Positions 12,815 to 22,669 of a stretch of 64,000 bases of DNA are shown here, in pieces; the stretch's first letter is position 1, and every line of letters starts with the position of its first letter. Below the pieces are notes generated by a model, which worked only from the letters and a program-made list of their open reading frames with translations, was not told the origin of the DNA and ran no database searches. A program made the position numbers and the translations under genes. The stretch is from Botryotinia globosa (lineage: Eukaryota > Ascomycota > Leotiomycetes > Helotiales > Sclerotiniaceae), in the NCBI GenBank assembly GCA_014898425.1, contig RCSZ01000015.1, positions 1,426,001 to 1,490,000 on the forward strand. Reading direction: 5' to 3'.

Positions 12815-13626
12815 TCAATCCCCATCTTTTTCCAAAAACCCCGGATCATTCCGTACCCTCGCTTCAAACTTCTTCCACCACTCTTCAAACGCCTTGAGAG
12901 GCACAACTTCTACCCCCTTCCCATTTCCAGCATCCATGATATTACCACTGAAACTCGCGAGGAAATTAAACGCATTCTTTATTATGCGCTGCGCCAGAAC
13001 TAGCGTATCCGTATTTGTAGGCTGGGGTCTGGAGAGAACTAATGAGGTTCCAGGATTTGACGACGATGCCCCTGCGGAAGAAGCATGGGACGAAGATAGC
13101 TGTGCCATTTGTGCAGATACTGATTCGGCGCTCTCGAGAGAGATTCCGATGGTGATTTCGCCTTGCATTTGGGGCGTGGAGGATTCGGCGTCCATGTCGA
13201 TTTCGGGGACATTGTTGGGAGCTTGAGAGGAGATGTCGCGGTTGATTTTGAAAATGGCGCTTTCTTTTCCGGGACCGATTCCCCCGAGGAATTTGAAGGG
13301 GGGGTCGGATGATGCGCCGGTGGGGGAGGGAGGGAGAGAGATGTAGACTGCGGCGGCGGTGGAGGGAGGGAGGGTGATTCCGGGGAGGATGAACACGCAG
13401 ATGTGTTGGTAGGGGCGGGCGGGGAGAGTAAAGGTAAAGGATGTTGGGGAGGGGGCAGAGGTGGGAGTTGTGATTGGTGGGAGACCGGTGGGAATTCTGG
13501 AGGAGGGAGAGGTTAGTTTTTTGTTTGTTGAGCTGGCTGCGAAGAGAGATTGGGAGGGTTGGGAGCTGAGGAGAGATGAACTTACATGCCAAATAATTGG
13601 GGCAGTGAAGGGGGAGCTTGCTCCAT
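12815..13626 (-). CDS. OPI10: Hikeshi/Opi10 family Hsp70 nuclear import carrier
   Basis: Hikeshi carries Hsp70 through nuclear pores during stress; the yeast homologue is Opi10. Exons 13626-13586 and 13496-12815 join across an 89-bp GT-AG intron to 240 residues, in frame. The join gives LFGIIPTGLP, the conserved N-terminal FG..P start of the family. Further signatures are SFTFTLPARPY, FILPGITLPPSTAAAVYISL, FKFLGGIGPGKESAIFKI and the C-terminal helix LKAFEEWWKKFEARVRNDPGFL. The exon-1 ATG is preferred over the long open extension upstream, which would skip the splice. A Ser/Ala-rich low-complexity insert sits in the middle. Confidence 0.92.
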
Positions 13627-14076
13627 GTTGGAAGATGTGAGATTCTCGCGCGTTGTGATTGCGATGCGGATGTGACGTATGATAAAAATAATAGCTACTC
13701 AAATATGTATGTATGTAGCTGATCAGAGCTCCAATCTGTGCTCAAATAATACAAATCACACGAATTAACACAATACGATGACTGTATCTAAACAAATTGA
13801 TAGTTTTTGTAAATGATAAGAATTGCTTGTAAATTGTGTTTGAAGAAATGAATGCGGATTTCGAATTGAGATGACTGTTTTCACTTCAAAGTACTCGTAT
13901 CGTAAGCTTAAGGAATTTTAACGTCATTCGCGAAAGTTCTCGTTGTGTCTAGAGTAGCAATCTGACTGCGGGGCTTGAGCGGGGCTGCTTTTTTTGTGCG
14001 TGGTGGGGGTGCAAACTACAAAGAGTCAGTCTTTGCTAATTTTGACTCCCGAGTTTCAATACACCTGGGTATAATT

Positions 14077-14118
14077 GCACTAGCACTAGCACTAGCAGTA
14101 GCACTAGCAGTACTAGTG
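14077..14118. repeat. ACTAGC hexanucleotide microsatellite
   Basis: About six imperfect tandem copies of ACTAGC/AGTAGC in the divergent OPI10-Nudix intergenic region. Read directly. Confidence 0.9.
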
Positions 14119-14301
14119 TATGGATGGATATTTGTATAAGTGGTTTTTGAAATTCTCTTTCTTTCTTACAAGACTTAGAAATCTAAGCTTTTGATATTGG
14201 TTGAAGAACTATAACCTTATTTGGCATCTAATAGAAGTTTCTCTCTTGGATACACTTCCTTCAACGCATATAAATCACGCATTTCTGGAGAGAAAATACC
14301 T

Positions 14302-14322
14302 AGAGAGAGAGGGAGAGAGAGA

Positions 14323-14358
<36 letters not shown>
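14302..14358 (+). repeat. (GA)n polypurine tract abutting a start codon
   Basis: 57 bp of AG/GA dinucleotides with two GGG interruptions, ending 4 bp before the proposed ATG of the Nudix gene. It probably sits in that gene's 5' UTR and could influence transcription or scanning. Confidence 0.95.
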
Positions 14359-14361
<3 letters not shown>

Positions 14362-14362
14362 T

Positions 14363-15734
14363 ATGAAGACTTATTTAGATCTTGTGAATGAGTGTGATAC
14401 GTAAGTATTTCCATTTTGAGTTGCCTCAGTAACTTGGCTATTGTTAGATGGTATCACTGCATGGAAACGGTTGAATGGGTGGTGGCTTTTGAGGGAGGTG
14501 GGGGTTGGACTGCTTCTTGGATGACACTAAATTTCATGACACAACCAAGTGGTTGGTCAATGAAGTTTTAATCCATATGAAGATACATCGGGTTACAAGG
14601 ATAATAGGAGCCAATGTTTCCAAGAGCGGTTTTGAATTGAGCAAAATTCCAAAGTTCAAGTTGAACATGGGGAACTACTCCACTCAACTGCATAACCATC
14701 TCCAATCCTATCTTGAGCCTCAAAATTTTATCGTCCTATCTATCATCGCCTTTTCAAGCCGCATCCCCAACTAATATCTCCCCAGATTTCCCTACCCAGA
14801 GAAAGATGCCACCGCTCACTCAATTCTAACCTCCACCCTCTACACCCTCATCCACGAGAACCCCGCCACATCCACCACCTACCCTCTAGGCTACATCACC
14901 CTCCCCGTCTACCGTGCTCTCCTCAAAGTCCCCACCAGCATCAAAGGAGAAATGAGCATCAACCAATCTCAACGCACCATATCCCTTTTCACGCAGGCCA
15001 CCGAGCCCGAACGCAGTGCCGCCGTCGCTGCAACCTGCGAGTATTGGCGCACCAACAAAACCTTCGAAGTTCTATCCGGCTGGCGTGATGAGCTATATCC
15101 CGTCTATGGTCCCGGAAATGAAGTACTCTGGTCCATTGAACGCAGCGCTTCGGTTTTGTTCGGAATTCTCGGTTATGGAATTCACATGATGGCATATGTG
15201 CGCTGTCCCGAAGCGAAGTATGGGATGAAATTATGGGTCCCAAGACGTTCGGCCACAAAACAAACGTATCCATCCATGTTGGACAACACAGTTGCAGGAG
15301 GAATGTCTACGGGAGAAGATAAATTCGAGGCTTTGGTCAGAGAGTGCATGGAAGAAGCCAGCTTTCCAGAAGATGTTGTGAGGAAAAATGCAAAGGCTCA
15401 CGGCGCTCTCACGTATTTCCATGTACGGGGAGCCACTGCTGGAGGAGAAACGGGGCTGATGCAGCCAGAATGTGAGTACATTTATGATTTGGAGCTGCCC
15501 GCTGATGTCATTCCTAAACCAAATGATAGCGAGGTGGAACAATTCTATCTCTGGACTGTAGAGGAAGTTCAGGAGCACATGAAAATGGGAGAGTTCAAAT
15601 CCAATTGCGGAATTGTTCTATTGGATTTCTTCATCAGATACGGCATATTGACAAGGGAGAATGAGAGCGATTTCGATGAGATCAACAGCAGGATTCACAG
15701 AAAATTGCCATTTCTCGGACCACACAATATTTGA
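14363..15734 (+). CDS. Nudix hydrolase, Tnr3/YJR142W-like (DUF4743 N-terminus)
   Basis: Exons 14363-14400 and 14786-15734 join to 328 residues across a long 385-bp GT-AG intron. The join reads LDLVNECDTFPYPE, which fits the N-terminal DUF4743 block of fungal Tnr3/YJR142W proteins and fixes the short first exon. The Nudix box lies in the second half: GGMSTGE, then REC.EEA. Here the usual Gly after EE is Ser (EEASF). Yeast YJR142W and the Tnr3 Nudix domain act on oxidised thiamine diphosphate analogues (established for the family). Whether this one does is inference. It has no thiamine pyrophosphokinase domain, unlike S. pombe Tnr3. It is convergent with RPB8. Confidence 0.88.
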
Positions 15735-15972
15735 ATATTTTAGAATTCCAGATTTTAAAAGGTATCTGGCGCTTGAACGCCCTCAAGACTTTTTCAATTT
15801 CCCATCCACAACGCCCCACGCAAATGCAAACCCACATATGCATACGATAAATCGGGGTTTGTAACTATCGATTTTCGTCTGCTAGATTCCTCACAAGGAT
15901 TTCACCACAACATAGATAGCGAGTCCTTTGCTCTGTTCGTTTTCGATCTCCCAGGCGGTTTTCCAAGGCTAT

Positions 15973-16540
15973 CTATTTCTTGATGAGGAGGTAGACATAG
16001 TCGACTCTTAGGGGTGTAAGCTTCTTATAAGGACCCTCCAAACCCATTAACAATCCACCGAAGGAGACGTATGCCTTACTATATCAGAAGTCAGTCAGCC
16101 ATTTCATTTCATAGAGAGATACCATAGCCAAATAGCAAGCAAACAATCCATCATCAAATCCTCAATCCCAAGAGAAAGAAAAACACCTACATAAGATCAC
16201 TGTTCTCCTGATCTTCAAACTTATAAATCTTTCCATGACAAACATAATCAAACATATCCGCTAGCGTAGCCTCACCACCCAATCCCATGCGATTAGCATC
16301 TCTCCATCCCTTTCCATCATCCTTTGTGCCATCCAAATTGAGAGATGTCGCAAGCACAACGCGAATGTTGTCGCCGACGGCTAATGGGAATAGCTCGGTA
16401 TTGATATCCAAAAGCATAGAGACGGAGTGATCGACCGTGGAGGTCGCCTTGATACGTCCTACTCGTACATATTTCTTATGGTCTAATTCGTTGACGGTGA
16501 AGTGCTCGTCGAAAAGTTGCGCGTCTTGAGGACCAGACAT
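15973..16540 (-). CDS. RPB8: DNA-directed RNA polymerases I, II and III subunit Rpb8 (ABC14.5)
   Basis: Shared subunit of all three nuclear RNA polymerases, an OB-fold protein. Exons 16540-16191 and 16078-15973 join in frame to 151 residues, close to the family length of about 145-150. Signatures are [41 protein letters not shown] and, after the splice, [16 protein letters not shown] and the ending [10 protein letters not shown]. Divergent with ELP4; the two starts are 392 bp apart. Confidence 0.96.
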
Positions 16541-16932
16541 TGTGGATTAGAAATTGGAGATCGTGGAAATTGTAATGGTAGTATTAACTTGAGGATCTTT
16601 GGGGGTTTGTATTGATCTTGGTGTAAATTGATCGAGGTATCGAAATATTATTCTGCTGGACTTCGATTTCAATAATTCGAGAGTGTGGTATAAAATGGCG
16701 ATGCTCTAAGTAAATACTCAGTAAAAGAAGCTTTGTCTTTCGCAAAATATTGCTCTCTTCCAAAAACATCGAAAATCCAGACGGAGATCGGCCAAACGAA
16801 TGTTCCGGCGCAAAAAAATTAATAGCAAGTGGCTCGCTTTAGGTGGGATGCGAATCCCATAAAATACCTAGGTACCCCGCGACCATCAAAATCAATTCTC
16901 GTCATAATTAACACCACCAATTTTTTTTCAAA
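16541..16932. promoter_or_regulatory. Shared divergent promoter region RPB8 / ELP4
   Basis: 392 bp between two outward-facing start codons. A CCTAGGTA palindromic core is at about 16868-16875. Promoter function is inferred from position. Confidence 0.5.
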
Positions 16933-18229
16933 ATGGCTTTTCGTAAACGTAACGTAGCGATTGCGCAGCCAGGAGTCCAAACCTCAAAGAATCTTATTCC
17001 GGAAAAAGTAGCACCCATCCCTGGTATTCGTCCCTCACCACTCGATGGTCGTCCAACGACATCGACGGGAATCCGTTCGCTCGATTCTATACTAGCTGGT
17101 CATGCGGGGCTTGCACTGGGCACTTCATTGCTACTTGAGGAGAGTGGGACTACGGATTTCGGGGGCACGTTGTTGAAATATTATGCTGCGGAAGGAGTAA
17201 TGCAAGGACATCATATTCACGTTTTGGGAATGCACCAAGGATGGGGAAGAGAATTGCCCGGAATGGGGGCTGCGGAGGGATCGTCCTCGAAGAAAGATGC
17301 GGAGAGTAAGGCGGCAGATGATAAGATGAAGATTGCGTGGAGATATGAGAGATTGGGGGAATTTGGGGCGAGTGGTGCTAGAGGTGGGTGGCCCTTTGTA
17401 TATATGTTTGACCGATTCGTAGAAGTATATAATATCGAATCACAAAAGCTAATGCTCTTATTTGTGTGTAGAGAGAAGTACCGTGCATTCGAGTGCTGGC
17501 TCTTCAGGTCCAGCTGCAATATTCTGTCACGACTTCGATCTTAGTAAACGATTGATTCCACCATCGTCTACTCAAATGCATTTCATACCCACGATTCTCA
17601 GACCCGACTTCGAATTCGCAGATACAACAAACGATACAAAATCACCCTTTACACCATTTCTCCAACATCTCTCGACTCAACTCTCCCGAACCCCTCCTAC
17701 AACTATCCACCGCATCATAATTCCCTCGGTCCTCTCACCAGCTCTATACCCCTCGCATGCCTCTCTCCCCCATCACATCCTACCCTTCCTCCACGCTCTT
17801 CGTGCTCTACTCCGTCAATACCCCACCCGACTAACTCTCATGCTCACCCTCCCTCTCCCCCTACACCCCCGCACGACCGCCCTCACAAAATGGATTGAGC
17901 TCCTCAGTGACGGTGTCCTCGAAATCGCTCCATTCCCATCCATAGCCATCATTCCCAAAGCCACACCGTCCAGCTCCTCCAACCCCGCTCAAGAAGAGCC
18001 TCCACAAGGCATGCTCAAAATCCATCGCCTACCCATATTCCACGAAAAGGGCGGCGGAAGCGCTGGATTTGCTGGCGACGATTTGGCATTCTCGTTAAGT
18101 AGAAGAAAGGGACTGGTAATCAAACCCTACAGTTTGCCACCCGTTGAAGACGAAGGGGAGGAACAAAAGGGCGGGATCGACATTGATGGAAAGGGAGGAA
18201 AGGCCACCAAAGTCGATATTGAATTTTAG
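16933..18229 (+). CDS. ELP4: Elongator complex subunit Elp4 (PAXNEB family)
   Basis: Member of the Elp4-5-6 RecA-like subcomplex of Elongator, which supports tRNA wobble-uridine modification. Exons 16933-17383 and 17472-18229 join at GAR/ERSTVHSSAG to 402 residues, in frame. Family blocks are PGIRPSPLDGRPTTSTGIRS, LDSILAGHAGLALGTSLLLE, KIAWRYERLGEFG and CHDFDLSKRL. Then come the RIIIPSVLSPALYP region and the C-terminal LKIHRLPIFHEKGGGSAGF motif. The ATG follows a run of T and the sequence CAAAATGG. A Ser/Lys-rich insert (about 115-132) interrupts the fold. Confidence 0.95.
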
Positions 18230-18726
18230 ATTATCATAATTTCCCCCATTCACTAATGGTATGGATAAATCATGTACATAGCATAGCCTCGGCGTTTGAG
18301 ACGGATAGGAAACTTTACTCGGAATCGGAATGTTCAATATGATCTCCTAACATATCTTGCATCTCGAATTGGTTCCAAGTACCGTGCCCATTGGAAGTGA
18401 TGGCACCCATGTAGTTACTGTCATATATGGCCTCTCGGGGATTATATGACATTCCCGAAATATGACGACGAGCTCCTTCACCCAGACATGAGGTGAGTAT
18501 CATCCACGCTGTAGCGTTTGTTAGTACTTGAGTGATGTGTGAGGGGTGGGAATGGTTGGGATAGGATCACATGCCGATGAAAAGCGTAATGCCGACTGAC
18601 ATTACTAAAATCAAGGGCCAAAGTGCAGGCATTCTGAATCACAAGATATCGTTTCAGTTTTGTTAATCCGTGGCTCACAAGTTGCAGGCGATGTTGCTAC
18701 ATGCTGGTCACTGAAAGCTAGAGATA
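18230..18726. other. 3' flank of ELP4
   Basis: About 500 bp between the ELP4 stop and the AT-rich element. Short reverse-strand ORFs (18315-18503, 18478-18678) have no recognisable content. Confidence 0.4.
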
Positions 18727-19243
18727 AGAGTTCTGGCTTCTTCTCACCGCATATATAACGCTTTTCCAATTAAAATATAGGATTATTCAATTTTTTATAT
18801 CCTAGTTTATTTCTTATTGTAAAAGATAAAATTAGATTTTTTTAAAAAAAAATATTATTTAATTAATCAAATTTTATAAAAAAAATAGATAGAATATTTT
18901 TTTTTTCATTTTTTTTTAAATAGGATTTGAAAAGATTAAAATTAAAAGTTCTAAATTTTAATAAAAATTCGCTTATTTTGTATAGAAAAAATATTATATA
19001 TTAGAATTTTTGAAAAAATTCGATTTCAATATTATATAATTATTCAATAAAAATAATAAAAAATATTTCGAATAATTTTTTATATTTTGATTTCAATTAT
19101 TTATTATTTTCGATTTTTTAAAAAAGAAAATATAAAGATTTAATTGAAATATTCAATATAATAATTTGTATAGAAAAACCTCATTTTTGCAGGGATTTTA
19201 TCACATTTGTCACAGAGGTGCGGTGAGCAGATGCCAGAACTCT
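18727..19243. mobile_element. 517-bp AT-rich element with terminal inverted repeats and TA target duplication
   Basis: The ends are 25-bp inverted repeats, AGAGTTCTGGC at 18727 and its complement GCCAGAACTCT ending at 19243. They match at 23 of 25 positions out to CTCACCGCA. Both ends are directly flanked by TA (18725-18726 and 19244-19245), the signature of Tc1/mariner-pogo type insertion. The interior, about 18765-19190, is extremely AT-rich, with TpA/ApT and poly-A/T runs, as left by RIP. No transposase frame survives. A non-autonomous (MITE-like) or internally deleted, RIP-mutated DNA transposon is the best reading. Confidence 0.75.
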
Positions 19244-19674
19244 TACAAAGGTCAGGCTGATTAATACAATATCAAATCTTCGACAATGCTGTGCTGAAAG
19301 GACTTGCGTATCAAATTTGTATGCTATAAAATGGCCTTTTCAATAGTACAAGATCACGATGTCAAAAATGCTACGAGGGACGTTGCAATTGGAAAATGTT
19401 GTAGATTTATAAATATATAGTAATGCGCAAAACTGGCCGATGAGGCGTTTCATTATTCTGAAGCACCGATGACCAAAGGACCTACCTTGATCCAAACTCA
19501 CCTGCGAATTTTATCCAAACCAACATAGTATATATAGTACACCAAAATGTCAAGCATTCAAAGTCAATGACTCAAAAAACCTAATAGCACACATCAATTA
19601 GCATAGAACTAATAATGTTTAATGCTGAATATAAATTTCCAAGATTGTTCAGAAAGCCGTTTAAATCAAGCACT

Positions 19675-20197
19675 TCAACCGGCGACAGAGATTTGAATTA
19701 CAAGACGCAAGACGAATCTCTGAAGCTCTGAAACCCCAGCTCCACAACCTATCATCCCAAGCTCGAAGGCCCAGTCCGGTGCGGGAGTAGGGTTCGGTTG
19801 ATGAGCATTCATGGAATGGATAAGCTGTTATCATCATAACGAGGAGTGCTAAAGGTGACAGAGTATACCGTACCTGTGAAGATCGTTGTTGCGCCTTGGA
19901 TGTGTGAAACGTGAGAAGAACCTGTGACTAAAGTGACAATTAGCTTTTGTAATGCTTAATTAAATAGTTGAAAGCAAAATGAGAGGTAATGTCTTTTTGG
20001 ATCAGAAAAGTTTTGGTATATTGGTTATCAACATGATAGTTCAGAAGCAGAACTGATTAATTGTTTTTCATCATATGAAGACGGTATGGAGCGCGAGATT
20101 GGAAGATAGGTGAACTTACAAATGAGAAGACTCTTGCTTCAGGTGCAATAGATGGCGGGGTATTGTGGTCGGAATGTGTGCTGCTTGTAGCAATCAT
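19675..20197 (-). CDS. Small three-exon orphan protein
   Basis: No function is recognised. Three exons fit together: 20197-20120, 19921-19874 and 19824-19675, with introns of 198 and 49 bp. The splice sites are GTAAGT/CACAG and GTACGG/AACAG. Every junction is phase 0 and the product is 91 residues. It starts MIATSSTHSDHN, is Pro-rich in the middle (NAHQPNPTPAPDW), and ends with a moderately hydrophobic segment (ELGMIGCGAGVSELQRFVLR). It lies between the RIP-like element and MTR3. A second reading of the last exon is also open, so the model needs transcript support. Confidence 0.4.
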
Positions 20198-20843
20198 TAT
20201 CTATAATCTTGAGACAATCGTTAGCAATTGCGAAATGTGAATATTTCTGATAGAGATACGAGCATTGAGATCGTGGCTCATATGGTGATGCATGTTTGTT
20301 CGTGGCTCAGGAGATCGCCGAGAACTAAAAGGTGTGTAGTTTGAATCCGGGCCAGGAATATGTAAATGAAGAAAAGGTTGTAAAAACTTACCAAGTTAAT
20401 CGCGACCTAAAAGTCCAGCTGCGACTGAAGATAGTAGTGCGCGAAGTTTTTAAAACTTCTTGTCCAATAATACCGTTGTGCCAGACATTGCTAGTAAGAT
20501 GTATTGCATTCCATTGCTCAAGAAGCAATTGATGAGGTTCGAGATGTTGAAGAAGGCGACTTGCAACCACCTCGATACCAAATCAGAAGAATATTTTTTG
20601 TTGTACGAGAAAGAAAATCTGATCAAGGTTCGCGAAAATTTAAGAAGCTTCAACCACGCTAAAAAAATATCTGCAAGGATTATGTCGGCCCGTCTATTTC
20701 TCCGGAACCCCCGGCAGAAAATGTTGATAGTTCCTACCGCAGAGAGAGCTGTTTGCGATGGAAGTAAAAACTAACAAGACAATACGATAGATGTTAATTC
20801 AAGTTGGCCAATTTTACCAATTTCACCAATTCTCATATCAATC
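20198..20843. other. Intergenic upstream of MTR3
   Basis: Likely divergent promoter for the small orphan gene and MTR3. An open stretch near 20460-20774 (plus) begins with a non-ATG codon and has no motif; no gene is called. Confidence 0.4.
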
Positions 20844-21849
20844 ATGTCTGATCGAAGGAGAATAAATGGCCCCCCTGGTGGAACAAATCCACCAGTCTTT
20901 TTAAAGTATCTTACCAAAGATTCAAAGAGTCGCCCAGAACGACCTTCAAGGAATAGGCAACCCAATGTTTTAAGGAAAATTTGTATGTATATATCAATTT
21001 CAATACCAATGATTCTAAACTCATCTCCAATCAGTTTTAAAGACCGGTGTCACACCATCAGCCTCAGGATCCGCATATCTCGAACTTGAACCATCTCAAC
21101 CTTCAAATCAAGCAGCGCCAGGCCTTGCTTCCCTCTCTACATCCGGTCTCAAACTTGCGTGTACTGTCCATGGCCCTCGACCATTACCTAAGTCTGCCGC
21201 ATTTTCACCGCATATGATCCTACAGACGCACGTCAAATATGCGCCATTTGCAGCTGGAAGAAGACGAGGATATGTTAGAGATACAAGTGAAAGGGATCTT
21301 GGAGTGCATTTGGAAACGGCATTGAGAGGTGTAATCATTGGTGATAGATGGCCTAAGAGCGGAGTAGAGATAAATATTACGATTCTTGAAGGCGAGGAGG
21401 ATCATTGGTGGGGTGATGATAAATCTTTTGGTTCGTTGACTGCAGGTGGATGGGGTATGATGAGTGTACTCAGTGGTTGCATCACTGTTGCTTCTGCAGC
21501 TATTGCCGATGCTGGAATCGATTGTGTTGATGTTGTTTCTGGCGGAGTCGCCGCATTAGTACGTTCACCGGCCACTCCAGAGCAGGATGGTTCTACTGAA
21601 TTGGTTTTGGACCCAGTACCATCTGAACATAAGGAGATTCTAGCTGCATGTATTGTGGCATATCTTCCAGCTCGAGATGAGATCACAGACCTTTGGGTGA
21701 AAGGAGATATTGGGCATTCAACTGAGTTTAATACTGATGATCCATCTTATGAGAAACTCACTGAGAACGCAGTACAGGCTGCTTTGGGTGCACATAGAGT
21801 TCTCATCGGAGCTCTGAAGGAAACTGCAGATATCAAATTCAGAAGATGA
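20844..21849 (+). CDS. MTR3: Exosome complex subunit Mtr3 (RNase PH-like ring)
   Basis: One of six RNase PH-fold subunits of the eukaryotic exosome core, structural rather than catalytic. Exons 20844-20982 and 21035-21849 join across a 52-bp intron to 317 residues, in frame. The splice restores the family block RKIFLKTGVTPSASGSAYLE. Other signatures are LKLACTVHGPRPLPKSAAFSP, AAGRRRGYVRDTSERDL, LGVHLETALRGVI, LTAGGWGMMSVLSGCITVAS and DCVDVVSGGVAAL. The ATG opens MSDRRRINGPPGG, typical of fungal Mtr3. Mtr3 versus another RNase PH-like subunit (Rrp43 or Rrp46) was judged from this N-terminus and length. Confidence 0.88.
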
Positions 21850-22669
21850 AACTGCACTTTCAATGCTTGCTCGTGTATTTGAAATTGGAGTTTTTGGGCG
21901 TTAGAAAAGAGAGTAACCATCAGCCAACATTGGCATTGGATGAACAAGGCGTTAAAGGAAATCAGGACCTTATTGCATGAAAGCGAGGAGTTTCTCGTGA
22001 TCTTTCGAAAGTTAGCCTTCGATATCTACGTTGAATGATTACAGAATTTTCATTGTTCATTTTCAAACACAGATGCACATTCTTCTTGGTACACCTTTTC
22101 CATGATTGATTTTATGTTGTATGCATGAACAACATCTTAAAAAATTCATTTGAAGCCCCTTCACCATTTTTCACAATTAAAGAGCACCACAGATACACCT
22201 ACTATCTTTATGGACTTCCAGAAATCATGTATGAATAACCTCTTTAAGGTATCCATAAACAAACAACAAGCTTTCACTTCACATCAAAAGCAGGCAGTAT
22301 CATAAGCCAAGCTGCATACCAATACCATACTCAAAATAAAAACATCCCCAAACTCCATCGTTTCATTCATGTATCCACAGTTCGCTTTCATCATCTTGCA
22401 GTATATAGAAGACCAAACTTCCCATATCCCAAGTCAACTCGATGAACATTTCGAAGAGATTATTGATTATAGTCTGAAACACCATACTTGAAATTTTCAT
22501 TAAAACACAACTTTGTAATCTCACTCGCAAGTTCACATACCCAAAATCGCTGAACTCTTCAACCCCTCAATATCACCCAAAAGGGCGAACCAGCAATCCA
22601 ATCACTTTCCGAGATCCAAAATCGGCAAGCCTAAGAGCAGAAAGGAAAAGGACGCGAATAACAACAAAC
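21850..22669. other. Intergenic between MTR3 and the Myb-like gene
   Basis: AT-rich, no supported ORF. Presumed 3' UTR of MTR3 and promoter of the next gene. Confidence 0.4.

Larger units (their letters stand above)
13627..14362. other. Divergent promoter region OPI10 / Nudix gene with simple repeats
   Basis: Contains an ACTAGC hexamer array at 14077-14118 and a long polypurine GA tract at 14302-14358. No gene is visible. Confidence 0.55.

Noticed and set aside
12815..13702. 295-codon open frame as the full OPI10 product
   Set aside because: Its upstream part runs through an intron and UTR; the spliced start gives the conserved LFGIIPTGLP.
14201..14404. 67-codon frame through the GA repeat
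   Set aside because: Only its last 13 codons are real (exon 1 of the Nudix gene); the rest is repeat translation.
7285..18229. A functional gene cluster linking SEN34, RPB8, ELP4 and the Nudix gene
   Set aside because: Several touch tRNA biology (Sen34, Elp4), but orientation is mixed and unrelated genes are interspersed; ordinary housekeeping density explains it.
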